From positions 1 through 13,055 of the forward strand of contig JAEWFU010000083.1 in NCBI GenBank assembly GCA_023388675.1: a stretch of DNA of 13,055 nucleotides, in the 5' to 3' direction. This document shows positions 1 to 6,852 of the stretch, piece by piece; within the stretch, counting starts at the first letter, position 1, and every line of letters starts with the position of its first letter. The stretch is from Pseudomonadota bacterium. GTDB taxonomy: Bacteria; Pseudomonadota; Alphaproteobacteria; Rhizobiales; Rhizobiaceae. The notes beneath the pieces were generated by a model that did not search any database, was not told the DNA's origin, and saw only the letters and a program-made list of their open reading frames with translations. The position numbers and the translations under genes were made by a program.

Positions 1-423
1 TCCAGCCAGGCGGAGGGCGCGCAGCGCGAGTTTCAGGTTGCGACGCTCGAGTTCATCGGTGACGAGGACGGCGTGCTGACCGGCGTCAAGTGCTGCGAGG
101 TGGACGAGAAGCGCAAGCCGGTCGCCGGCACCGAGTTTGTCATCCGCGCCGATCTCGCCTTCATCGCCATCGGCTTCGCCGGCCCCATCTCCGGCGGCGT
201 GACGAAGGAACTGGACGGCCAGATGACGCTGAATGTGGATGCGCGGCGCTCGACCAACGTGGTCGCGAACGATCGCGACTATCGGACCAGCGTCGACCGG
301 CTGTTTGCCGCCGGCGACGTGCGTCGCGGCCAGTCGCTGGTCGTCTGGGCGATCCGCGAAGGCCGTCAGGCCGCGCATGCCATCGACAAGTTCCTGATGG
401 GCGAGACCGTCCTGCCGCGTTAG
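1..423 (+). CDS. gltD: Glutamate synthase (NADPH) small subunit, C-terminal part
   Basis: The open frame runs from the left edge to TAG at 421-423 and gives the last 140 residues of the protein. The family is the flavin-containing beta subunit of glutamate synthase (GOGAT). It passes electrons from NADPH through FAD and iron-sulphur centres to the large subunit, which makes glutamate from glutamine and 2-oxoglutarate in the cytoplasm. The visible part is the end of the pyridine-nucleotide oxidoreductase fold. It has the strand ADLAFIAIGFAGP and the FAD-binding GD motif in LFAAGDVRRGQSLVVWAI, followed by the helix EGRQAAHAIDKFLMG typical of the GltD C-terminus. The N-terminal iron-sulphur domain and the start lie outside the window. 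The gene converges on the DUF459 gene with a 4-bp gap. A related GltD-like oxidoreductase is possible, but the C-terminus fits GltD closely. Confidence 0.9.
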   Translation, partial: SSQAEGAQREFQVATLEFIGDEDGVLTGVKCCEVDEKRKPVAGTEFVIRADLAFIAIGFAGPISGGVTKELDGQMTLNVDARRSTNVVANDRDYRTSVDRLFAAGDVRRGQSLVVWAIREGRQAAHAIDKFLMGETVLPR

Positions 424-427
424 CGAA

Positions 428-1669
428 TTACGGGGTTATCGCCGTGGTGCTTTGACGGTCCGGCTCGGCCGTGGTGGCCGGTCGCCTGATCTCGAAATCG
501 TCGGCGCGGCCCGGCGTGGGGGCAGGAGCTATGCCCTCGCGCGAGAGGCGCTGGGTCGGTGTCTGCGGGTCGCCGGCAGGATGTGAGAACGATGCGCCGA
601 GCAGTTGTCCGCTGCCGTCGGATCCCAGATCGTCGAGCGCCATCGGTGCGGTGCGGTCGATGATGGCCGGTGTCGCGCCGTCGGGAGAGGGGCCACCGAG
701 CAGGCCGTCGCCCTCGAGCACAGGCGCGCCGGGCGCCGCCGAGCCAATCTCGAACAGCCGGTTGAGCGGCTTTTCGGCGTAGAACGCGATCTTGCGGCGC
801 CCGTCGCGGGTCACGTTGATCCCGTCGCTCGAGCGAAGCTGCGCCGGCTGGCCGTTCATGTCGGGCCCGTTGGTGGCGAATGCGCCGCTTTCATCGACGA
901 AACCGTCCCACACATCGACATATTCGCCACCCGCATCGGTGACGAGCCGCCGGTAGATGTCGTTGAACGCCAGCATGTCGGACGACATCGCGCCCGGTCG
1001 GAAGGGGAGGTTGCCCACCCATATCAGCGGCAGGTTCTTGTCCCTGACCGCCTTGATGAGCGCGGTCGCGCGGTGTTCGTATTCCTTGAGCCATGCCTCG
1101 GAGCGCGGCTGCTCGCGGTTCCCGTCCACGCGCATCTGCTGGCGATCGTTCGAGCCGATCATGACCACCACGGCGTTCGGCTTTTCCTCGTCGATCAGCG
1201 TGCCGATATTGCCCGGCCAATCGTAGTAGTCGTCGCGGACCAGACCTGACGAACCGTTGCTGCGGTTGACGACGACGACGTCGGCATTCTTCTCGTACGC
1301 GGCCGCCAGCCCGTCGGCCAGCCCGCCGGCCAGGAAGTCGCCGACGACCAGAACCCTGCTTGCGTCTTCCGCCTTCTCGATTGCCGGAACCACGGGTGCC
1401 GCGGGGGCAGACTGACTGCGCCGCACCGCAGGCGCAGCCCGACGCTGGGTCTCCGGGGGCGGTGCGACCACCCGGTCGCGCCGCGGCGGCTCCCGGTCGC
1501 GGCGGGAGAACAGGAACCGCAATATGCCGCCCCCCGACTGCCGCTCGCCGGCCTCCTGCGCATGCGCGATGCTGAAGACTTGGCCGCCGGCGGGTGCCAG
1601 CAGCGTCAGCGTCAATGCAACGCACAAGAGGCGAAGCCCATGGCCCAGCGAGAGAAGGGGTACGCGCAT
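428..1669 (-). CDS. DUF459 SGNH/GDSL-hydrolase-like secreted protein
   Basis: The protein has 413 residues and starts at an ATG preceded by GGAG about 5 nt upstream. A hydrophobic segment (residues 11-27) followed by AHAQ (36-39) looks like a signal peptide, so the protein is probably periplasmic. Residues 40-100 are a Pro/Arg/Ala-rich linker. Residues 104-307 form a flavodoxin-like SGNH fold recognised as DUF459. Block I is GDFLAG (110-115), where classic members have GDS. Block III is GSND (172-175). Block V is SDGIN (281-285), where the usual catalytic DxxH histidine position is Asn285. Residues 308-413 are a low-complexity tail. Substrate is unknown; SGNH enzymes are often esterases or O-acyl hydrolases acting on cell-wall or surface sugars. 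The gene follows the transglycosylase gene after only 12 nt, so co-transcription and a peptidoglycan-related role are plausible inferences. Catalytic activity is doubtful given the changed residues. Confidence 0.85.
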   Translation of the reverse strand: MRVPLLSLGHGLRLLCVALTLTLLAPAGGQVFSIAHAQEAGERQSGGGILRFLFSRRDREPPRRDRVVAPPPETQRRAAPAVRRSQSAPAAPVVPAIEKAEDASRVLVVGDFLAGGLADGLAAAYEKNADVVVVNRSNGSSGLVRDDYYDWPGNIGTLIDEEKPNAVVVMIGSNDRQQMRVDGNREQPRSEAWLKEYEHRATALIKAVRDKNLPLIWVGNLPFRPGAMSSDMLAFNDIYRRLVTDAGGEYVDVWDGFVDESGAFATNGPDMNGQPAQLRSSDGINVTRDGRRKIAFYAEKPLNRLFEIGSAAPGAPVLEGDGLLGGPSPDGATPAIIDRTAPMALDDLGSDGSGQLLGASFSHPAGDPQTPTQRLSREGIAPAPTPGRADDFEIRRPATTAEPDRQSTTAITP

Positions 1670-1681
1670 AGATGCTCCGGT

Positions 1682-2911
1682 TTACTGGCCGCGCAGCCGC
1701 ATCAGCAGTTCCTTGCTCGGGTGGCCGTCGGGCGAAATGCCCATGCGACCCTGCAAGGCCTTGATCGCCTCGCGCGAGGCGGGACCGATCCTGCCATCGA
1801 TTTCGCCGTCATAATAGCCATGCGCTGAAAGCTTCTTCTGCAGTTCCTGGGTTTCGTTGAAGCTGAGGCGGGTGAAGGGGCGGTTCCAGTCGCGTGAAAG
1901 CTGGCCGTGACCGGCGATCTGGTCGGCAAGCAGGCCGACGGCGAGCGCGTAGCGATCCGAGCTGTTATAGCGCTTCAGCATGTTGAAGTTGTGCAGCACG
2001 AGGAAGGCCGGTCCATCGCGGCCTTCAAGCACCTTCAGTTCTGCCTGATCGTTGGCGCGGGGATAGGCCTGTCCGTTGGCGCGTACCACGCCGATGGCCT
2101 GCCATTGGGCAAGCGTCATTCTGCCAGCCGGGAATTTGCGGCCTTGCGGCAGTACGACCTCGTAACCCCACGCATGTCCCGGACGCCAGCCGTTCTGGCG
2201 CAGCAGGTTCGCCGCCGAGCCCAGCGCGTCGGGGATCGAGTTCCAGATGTCGCGCTTGCCGTTGCCGTCCATGTCGACCGCCCATGTCTGGTAGCTGGTC
2301 GGAATGAACTGCGTGTGGCCCATCGCGCCGGCCCAGGAGCCGGTGAGCTGGCGCACATCCACATCGCCGTTCTGCAGGATTTTCAGCGCTGCGATCAACT
2401 GCGAGCGCGCGAATTTCTGGCGCCTGCTATCGGCATAAGCGAGCGTCGACAGCGAGCGCACAATGTTGCGCACGATGCGCGGATTGGTCAGGGCCTCGCC
2501 GTAGCGGGACTCGATCGACCATATCGCCAGCACGATATGACGATCGACGCCGAAACGCCGCTCTACCGCATCCAATGTGCGGCGATGCTGCTGCGCCATC
2601 CTGCGGCCGTTGCCGACGGATTCGTCGGTGATCTGGTTGTCGAAATACTGCCAGACGGGTGCGTTGAATTCGGGCTGATTGCGTGCGAGCTCCAGCACCT
2701 CCGGGTCGGGCGACGTGACGCCGGCGAAAGCCCGGTCGAAGACTGCGCCGGAAACGCCGCTGCTGGTCGCAGTCGCGCGGAACTGAGACACCCAGCGCTG
2801 GAACTGGGCGTCGGCGAAGGCCGGGGTGACCTGCGCGACAGCCGCCAGTGCGATCGCCACGCCCGCGGCCCTGAAAAATGATGAGAAGCGTCCTGCCGCC
2901 GTCTTGGCCAT
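1682..2911 (-). CDS. Lytic murein transglycosylase, MltB family, with C-terminal peptidoglycan-binding domain
   Basis: The enzyme cleaves the MurNAc-GlcNAc bond of peptidoglycan non-hydrolytically, forming 1,6-anhydro-MurNAc ends in the periplasm. With the start used here (409 residues) there is a signal peptide ending AFA|D at residue 33. There is no lipobox cysteine, so unlike E. coli MltB it is probably soluble. The SLT_2 domain spans about residues 36-335. It has the catalytic Glu134 in IWSIESRYG and the conserved AGAMGHTQFIPTSY at 194-207. A PG_binding_1 domain occupies about 349-407 (helical repeat with DGRIGPASREAI). I chose the ATG at 2911 because GGAGA (2919-2923 on this strand) lies 7 nt upstream and MAKTA then leads straight into the signal peptide. 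In-frame ATGs at 2938 and 2917 have poorer spacing. The DUF459 gene lies 12 nt downstream, so the two probably form an operon. Confidence 0.92.
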   Translation of the reverse strand: MAKTAAGRFSSFFRAAGVAIALAAVAQVTPAFADAQFQRWVSQFRATATSSGVSGAVFDRAFAGVTSPDPEVLELARNQPEFNAPVWQYFDNQITDESVGNGRRMAQQHRRTLDAVERRFGVDRHIVLAIWSIESRYGEALTNPRIVRNIVRSLSTLAYADSRRQKFARSQLIAALKILQNGDVDVRQLTGSWAGAMGHTQFIPTSYQTWAVDMDGNGKRDIWNSIPDALGSAANLLRQNGWRPGHAWGYEVVLPQGRKFPAGRMTLAQWQAIGVVRANGQAYPRANDQAELKVLEGRDGPAFLVLHNFNMLKRYNSSDRYALAVGLLADQIAGHGQLSRDWNRPFTRLSFNETQELQKKLSAHGYYDGEIDGRIGPASREAIKALQGRMGISPDGHPSKELLMRLRGQ

Positions 2912-2984
2912 CTGCATGTCTCCAATTGCGTGTTGCATTCAGGGAACCATTCATCGACCATTCGGGTTAGGAAAAAGTTTACCA

Positions 2985-3003
2985 TAGGCATTTCGAAAGC
3001 CTA
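2985..3003. promoter_or_regulatory. Near-perfect palindrome in the transglycosylase-galU divergent region
   Basis: Arms TAGGC (2985-2989) and GCCTA (2999-3003) flank the palindrome TTTCGAAA (2991-2998), with one extra A at 2990. This gives nine complementary pairs per side. It lies 74 bp before the transglycosylase start and 112 bp before the galU start, where a dimeric regulator could act on both promoters. No convincing -35/-10 pair is visible nearby. A binding function is inference from symmetry alone. Confidence 0.35.
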
Positions 3004-3033
3004 CAGCGACAGGCGTACACTCCCCGCAGCACA

Positions 3034-3044
3034 ATTGATTCAAT
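3034..3044. promoter_or_regulatory. Small AT-rich inverted repeat upstream of galU
   Basis: ATTGA and TCAAT flank a central T. The repeat lies in the locally AT-rich stretch 3030-3056, about 70 bp before the chosen galU start, which is the likeliest place for the galU promoter in an otherwise GC-rich region. I could not assign reliable -35 and -10 boxes, and an 11-bp dyad of this kind may occur by chance. Confidence 0.2.
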
Positions 3045-3114
3045 AAACTTCAATCTCGGCATGAAAATGTCGTGGCGGAAAGTGTCGCCGCCCACAAAAC
3101 GGAACAGAGCGCAG

Positions 3115-3996
3115 ATGAGAGAAGTAAGAAAAGCCGTGTTTCCCGTCGCCGGACTGGGGACCCGTTTCCTGCCCGCCACCAAGGCGGTGCCCAAGGAGAT
3201 GCTGACCGTCGTGGATCGTCCGGTCATCCAGTACGTGGTCGACGAGGCGCGCGAGGCGGGCATCGAGCATTTCATCTTCGTCACGGGCCGTAACAAGACC
3301 GTTATCGAGGACCATTTCGACATCCAGTTCGAGCTCTACGACACGCTCGAGCAGAGGGGAAAGACCGACCAGCTCGAGAAGCTGCGCGCCCTGCAGCCCA
3401 AGCCGGGACAGACCAGCTACACGCGCCAGCAGGTGCCGATGGGGCTCGGCCATGCCGTATGGTGCGCGCGCGACCTCGTCGGCAACGAGCCTTTCGCGCT
3501 GCTTTTGCCCGACATGATCATGCAATCGGAAACGAGCTGCCTGAAGGGCATGGTCGAGCTTTACGGGCACACCGGCGACAACATCATCGCCGTGCAGGAA
3601 TGCGACCCGGAGGAGGCGCACAAATACGGCATCGTCGGAAAGGGCACAGAAGCGCATACCGGCTTCGAGATCACGGAAATGGTCGAGAAGCCAGCAAAGG
3701 GCACGGCCCCGTCAAACTTCTACATTAATGGCCGCTACATCCTGCAGCCGGAAATCTTCGACATTCTGGAGCATCAGGAGCGCGGCGCCGGCGGCGAGAT
3801 CCAGCTTACCGACGCCATGAAGAAACTTGGCGAGCAGCAGAAGCTGTTCGGCTACCACTATCAGGGCGAGACCTACGATTGCGGATCGCCCGAAGGCTTC
3901 GTGGAGGCAAACATCGCCTTCGCGTTCCAGCGCGGCAATCTGCGCGACGTGGTGGTCGATGTGGTGGAACGGTTGCGCGGCAAGCAGGGCGGCTGA
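3115..3996 (+). CDS. galU: UTP--glucose-1-phosphate uridylyltransferase
   Basis: This cytoplasmic enzyme makes UDP-glucose and pyrophosphate from UTP and glucose-1-phosphate. UDP-glucose feeds exopolysaccharide, LPS core and cyclic glucan synthesis. With 293 residues it is the normal family length. The nucleotidyltransferase signature is [18 protein letters not shown] (13-30), with the UTP-binding loop and the conserved lysine. Other family motifs are [11 protein letters not shown] (106-116), LLPD (130-133), EMVEKP (188-193), GEIQLTDAM (227-235) and YDCGSPEGF (254-262). The start at 3115 places the family-typical [10 protein letters not shown] right after the initiator, with a modest purine-rich GGAACAGAG at 3101-3109. 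In-frame ATGs at 3061 and 3067 would add 16-18 basic, non-conserved residues and have no ribosome-binding site. The gene diverges from the transglycosylase and ends 4 bp from the stop of the beta-barrel gene. Confidence 0.96.
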   Translation: MREVRKAVFPVAGLGTRFLPATKAVPKEMLTVVDRPVIQYVVDEAREAGIEHFIFVTGRNKTVIEDHFDIQFELYDTLEQRGKTDQLEKLRALQPKPGQTSYTRQQVPMGLGHAVWCARDLVGNEPFALLLPDMIMQSETSCLKGMVELYGHTGDNIIAVQECDPEEAHKYGIVGKGTEAHTGFEITEMVEKPAKGTAPSNFYINGRYILQPEIFDILEHQERGAGGEIQLTDAMKKLGEQQKLFGYHYQGETYDCGSPEGFVEANIAFAFQRGNLRDVVVDVVERLRGKQGG

Positions 3997-4005
3997 AAAT
4001 TCAGC
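3992..4005. repeat. Inverted repeat holding both stop codons of galU and the barrel gene
   Basis: GCTGAA (3992-3997) and TTCAGC (4000-4005) are exact inverse complements around AA. The TGA of galU (3994-3996) and the TGA of the opposite gene (read from 4003-4001) sit symmetrically in the arms. As RNA it would form only a 5-6 bp stem with no U-tract, so it is at best a weak bidirectional transcription end. Confidence 0.3.
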
Positions 4006-5701
4006 GCTGGAACGTCATGCCGAGATAGAGCCGCGTCTCGTCGTAATCGCGGTCGGGAAGCGTTCCGCGCTGGGCCTCGTGGCTGGCCCGGCCGGTGACG
4101 CCGGCATAGCGGTTCAGCCACCAGGTCAGGCTGGCCTCACCGCGCAGCACGAGATCGCTTTCGTCATGACCGAAATAGTCGCGCCAGCCGATGCCGGCGA
4201 GAACGCTGCCGGTGAGGTTGTGCCGCAATTCGCGGCTCACCGAAACGCTGGCTGAGTGGTAGAGCGATCCGGTCTTGCCGGGAATCGTCGAACCCTCGAC
4301 CTCGGTCGAGGCGTCCAGCGCCACCGTCGTTCCGCGCATGGGCGACCAGGCGAGGTTGGCGGCCAACGACAGCCCGGACATCGTCTGCAGGCGCTCGTCT
4401 TCGGGGTTCTCGCTTACCCATCCGGCCGAAATCTCGCCGCGCAGCTTCTCCTGGATGTCGATCTCGACGCCGGCGTGCACGCCGTAGCGGTCGGCCGAGC
4501 GACGGTAGCCATTGCGGTCGAATTCCTCGTCGAAGGAGCGTCGTCCGATCTCCGCTTCGACGAAGGGCCGCAAGGCCGGCGAGATCTGGTATCCCGCGCG
4601 CATCCGCATCAGCGCCAGGGTCGTGTCGCGGTCGTCCTGCGGCAGCGTGCCGCCGCCCGAGATCTCGGCGTTGCCATAGGTTTCGCGGGTGATGTCGCCG
4701 GCCAGCCGCAGGCGAAGCGGGCCGAGATCCCGTTCGACGCCCGCATTGCCGGTAAATGTGTGTCGTATCGGCCGCGAAACGGCGTCCTCGATCGTCTCGG
4801 GCGATGACGCCGATTCCGGCCGCACGCGATAACCGCCGCCTGCAAACGCGCTCCATTGGTCCGCGAGATCCAGGCGCAACTGACCCGCGACGCCGCCTTC
4901 GACCTCGGAGATTTCCTGCCCGGACAGGGATTTGCGATAGGAGACGTCGGCGTCGATGGTCGCGCTGTGGCGAGACCAGTCGGAAATGGCATTGAGGCGC
5001 AGCGCGGTCTCTGAGAAGGTCGAGCCTTCGCCGTCGGGGCTCAGATTGGCGTTGGATGTCCAGCCGATGCCCTGTTCAAGGGTGGGCGTGACGACGAAGG
5101 TGCCGAGCCGCATGCCCAGCGGCGCGTAGGGGTTTTCCTCGGGTGCGCGGGGCAGGCCTTCGAGGGCCGTGGTGCGGGTGCTGTCGGCGGTAGCGCGGCC
5201 TGAGCTTGTATCGTCGAGCGTGCTGGCCTGTGGCGTACGAATTGTTCCGGTGACAAGGTCTGCATCGTCGACCTCGTCCGAGGCCACCCGCTGCTGATTG
5301 GTGGTTCTCGCGGTTTGAGCGCGCCCGATCGGTTCCACGGAGGATGCCGGGTCTGTGAGCGCATCGTCGGTGAGCGCGCCTTGTCGCGGTTCGGCACCGG
5401 CTGCCGCCGAAGCGCCATCCTCTTCATCCGGCAGCGCTCCGGCACTGCTCGGCGTATAAGGTCGGGCGTCAGACGCTTCGATGGCCAGCGGTGTCTGCGA
5501 ATCGAGCAGGGATTGCTCGTCGCGCCGGGGAAATCCGCCAAGCAGGTCGTCGGTGATGCTGCGTTCGAGCACAGATCCGCGCAGGCCGGACTCCATCTGC
5601 GCGGCGGCGTCACCGCAAACAAGGACCGCGCCGGCTGCGGCCAGCGTGAGCGCGCCAAAGCCGCGCGGCGTCCTTCTGTGATGCGGCGGAAGTGATGCCA
5701 T
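4001..5701 (-). CDS. Outer-membrane beta-barrel protein (BBP2-type putative porin)
   Basis: The protein has 566 residues. A basic N-terminus and hydrophobic segment (residues 15-30) end in DAAAQ (31-35), consistent with export. Residues 36-190 are a long, probably disordered stretch rich in Asp, Ser, Thr and Ala. Residues 191-566 alternate polar and hydrophobic residues in amphipathic strands with many Gly and aromatic positions, for example LGTFVVTPTLEQGIGWTSNA (199-218), GYQISPALRPFVEAEIGRRS and YGVHAGVEIDIQEKLRGEIS. The chain ends in TRLYLGMTFQR. This matches the putative beta-barrel porin 2 family, widespread in Hyphomicrobiales and of unknown function. It converges on galU and diverges from kdsD, so a role linked to LPS or surface polysaccharide is a reasonable guess only. 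The ATG at 5701 has a weak ribosome-binding site (GGGCGACG), but no better start would keep the signal peptide. Confidence 0.82.
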   Translation of the reverse strand: MASLPPHHRRTPRGFGALTLAAAGAVLVCGDAAAQMESGLRGSVLERSITDDLLGGFPRRDEQSLLDSQTPLAIEASDARPYTPSSAGALPDEEDGASAAAGAEPRQGALTDDALTDPASSVEPIGRAQTARTTNQQRVASDEVDDADLVTGTIRTPQASTLDDTSSGRATADSTRTTALEGLPRAPEENPYAPLGMRLGTFVVTPTLEQGIGWTSNANLSPDGEGSTFSETALRLNAISDWSRHSATIDADVSYRKSLSGQEISEVEGGVAGQLRLDLADQWSAFAGGGYRVRPESASSPETIEDAVSRPIRHTFTGNAGVERDLGPLRLRLAGDITRETYGNAEISGGGTLPQDDRDTTLALMRMRAGYQISPALRPFVEAEIGRRSFDEEFDRNGYRRSADRYGVHAGVEIDIQEKLRGEISAGWVSENPEDERLQTMSGLSLAANLAWSPMRGTTVALDASTEVEGSTIPGKTGSLYHSASVSVSRELRHNLTGSVLAGIGWRDYFGHDESDLVLRGEASLTWWLNRYAGVTGRASHEAQRGTLPDRDYDETRLYLGMTFQR

Positions 5702-5736
5702 CGTCGCCCGATCGGTGCGGCGCGGAGCGCGCCAAG

Positions 5737-5754
5737 GTTTACCGAACCGTAAAC
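5737..5754. promoter_or_regulatory. Perfect dyad in the barrel gene-kdsD divergent region
   Basis: GTTTAC (5737-5742) and GTAAAC (5749-5754) are exact inverse complements separated by CGAACC. GGTTAACGG follows at 5761-5769, and GTTTACC also occurs in the other divergent region at about 2977-2983. The dyad starts 35 bp above the barrel start, where an operator would block that promoter. A TTAACC-type half-site recalls alphaproteobacterial CtrA boxes, but no full TTAA-N7-TTAA site is present. Function is inferred from symmetry and position only. Confidence 0.35.
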
Positions 5755-5801
5755 AGCGTTGGTTAACGGATGATTGATTTCGGCGTGTAACGGGGGTGGC
5801 G

Positions 5802-5840
5802 ATGGCACTGCCGATGGACAGAGCGCGGCGGAAGCGCTAA
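5802..5840 (+). CDS. Possible 12-residue leader peptide upstream of kdsD
   Basis: The ATG at 5802 is preceded by the purine-rich GGGGGTGGCG and opens a frame coding MALPMDRARRKR, stopping at TAA (5838-5840). The next kdsD-frame ATG (5850) lies 9 nt after that stop in the same frame and has no recognisable Shine-Dalgarno of its own (GCGCTTGCC precedes it). The leader could therefore load ribosomes that reinitiate at kdsD. The perfect inverted repeat AAGCGCT-A-AGCGCTT (5832-5846) covers the leader stop and the approach to the kdsD start. The peptide ends in a basic run (RARRKR). Expression is not shown, and the ORF may be fortuitous. Confidence 0.3.
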   Translation: MALPMDRARRKR

Positions 5841-5849
5841 GCGCTTGCC

Positions 5850-6848
5850 ATGCAGAGAAAAGCCATTACCGCACCGGTCGACAGGGCGTTGGCGATCGCC
5901 TCGGCCCTGCGCACGCTACGCACGGAGATGAGCGGGCTGGAGGCGCTTGCCGCCTCGCTCGAAAACGGGCTGAGCGAACCCTTCGCCGCAGCGGTCGAGC
6001 TGATCGGGGGCATTACCGGCCGTGTCATCGTCACCGGCGTCGGCAAGAGCGGCCATATCGGGTCCAAGATCGCGGCAACGCTGGCCTCTACCGGCACGCC
6101 GGCCTTCTTCGTGCACTCGGCGGAAGCCAATCACGGCGACCTCGGCATGATCGCGCCGGATGATGCCATCATCGCCATGTCCTGGTCCGGTGACACGTCG
6201 GAATTGAAAGGCATCGTGGCCTATGCGAGCCGTTTCGCAATCCCGTTGATCGCGATCACCGCCGGGCTCGATTCGGCACTGGGGAGGGAAGCCAACGTGG
6301 TGATCGCGCTACCGAAGGTCGCCGAAGCCTGTCCGCACGGCCTCGCACCGACCACCTCCACACTAATGCAACTGGTCATCGGCGATGCTCTGGCGATCGC
6401 GCTCTTGGAAGCGCGGGGCTTCACGCCCGACGACTTCCACGGCTTCCATCCCGGCGGCAAGCTGGGCGCTAGCCTCACGCATCTTTCTGAGATCATGCGT
6501 ACGGGGGACGATGTGCCGCTTGTGCCACTTGGAACCAAAATGCCCGATGCCGTCATGACGCTATCCAAGAAGCATGTCGGCTGTGTAATCGTTGTCGACG
6601 GCGAGGGGCAACTGGCTGGCATCATTACCGATGGCGACGTAGCGCGGAATTTGCACCGTAACCTGGGTGATGTAACGGTAGATGAGGTGATGACGCGAAC
6701 GCCGAGAACGGTCGAGCCAAGCATGCCGGCTGGCGCCGCCATCGCCTACCTGAACGAAAACAAGATCGGCGCGCTCATCGTTGTGGAGAAGCGACGTCCT
6801 ATCGGCGTTGTTCACTTCCACGATCTGCTGCGCATCGGCGCGGCCTGA
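5850..6848 (+). CDS. kdsD: D-arabinose-5-phosphate isomerase (KpsF/GutQ family)
   Basis: The enzyme interconverts ribulose-5-phosphate and arabinose-5-phosphate in the cytoplasm, the first step to KDO, the sugar joining lipid A to the LPS core. With 332 residues it is full length. The SIS domain (about 45-185) has GVGKSGHI (63-70), FFVHSAEANHGDLGMI (86-101), SWSGDTSELKG (111-121) and APTTST (166-171), then the linker FHPGGKLG (199-206). Two CBS domains follow at about 215-270 and 278-332. Lys66, Glu118, Glu159 and His200 fall at a constant offset from the residues I recall as functional in E. coli KdsD (Lys59, Glu111, Glu152, His193), so activity is expected. The start has no clear ribosome-binding site; TAA at 5838 in the same frame prevents an upstream start. 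The gene ends 4 bp from the nfeD-like stop. KpsF/GutQ paralogues share this fold, so a capsule role cannot be excluded. Confidence 0.93.
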   Translation: MQRKAITAPVDRALAIASALRTLRTEMSGLEALAASLENGLSEPFAAAVELIGGITGRVIVTGVGKSGHIGSKIAATLASTGTPAFFVHSAEANHGDLGMIAPDDAIIAMSWSGDTSELKGIVAYASRFAIPLIAITAGLDSALGREANVVIALPKVAEACPHGLAPTTSTLMQLVIGDALAIALLEARGFTPDDFHGFHPGGKLGASLTHLSEIMRTGDDVPLVPLGTKMPDAVMTLSKKHVGCVIVVDGEGQLAGIITDGDVARNLHRNLGDVTVDEVMTRTPRTVEPSMPAGAAIAYLNENKIGALIVVEKRRPIGVVHFHDLLRIGAA

Positions 6849-6852
6849 CTGC

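Noticed and set aside
3061..3114. Longer galU start at 3061
   Set aside because: It would add 18 residues before the family-typical [10 protein letters not shown] and has no Shine-Dalgarno. It cannot be fully excluded without N-terminal data.
5761..5769. CtrA-binding box at GGTTAACGG
   Set aside because: Only one half-site is present. The spaced second TTAA half expected for a CtrA site is missing.
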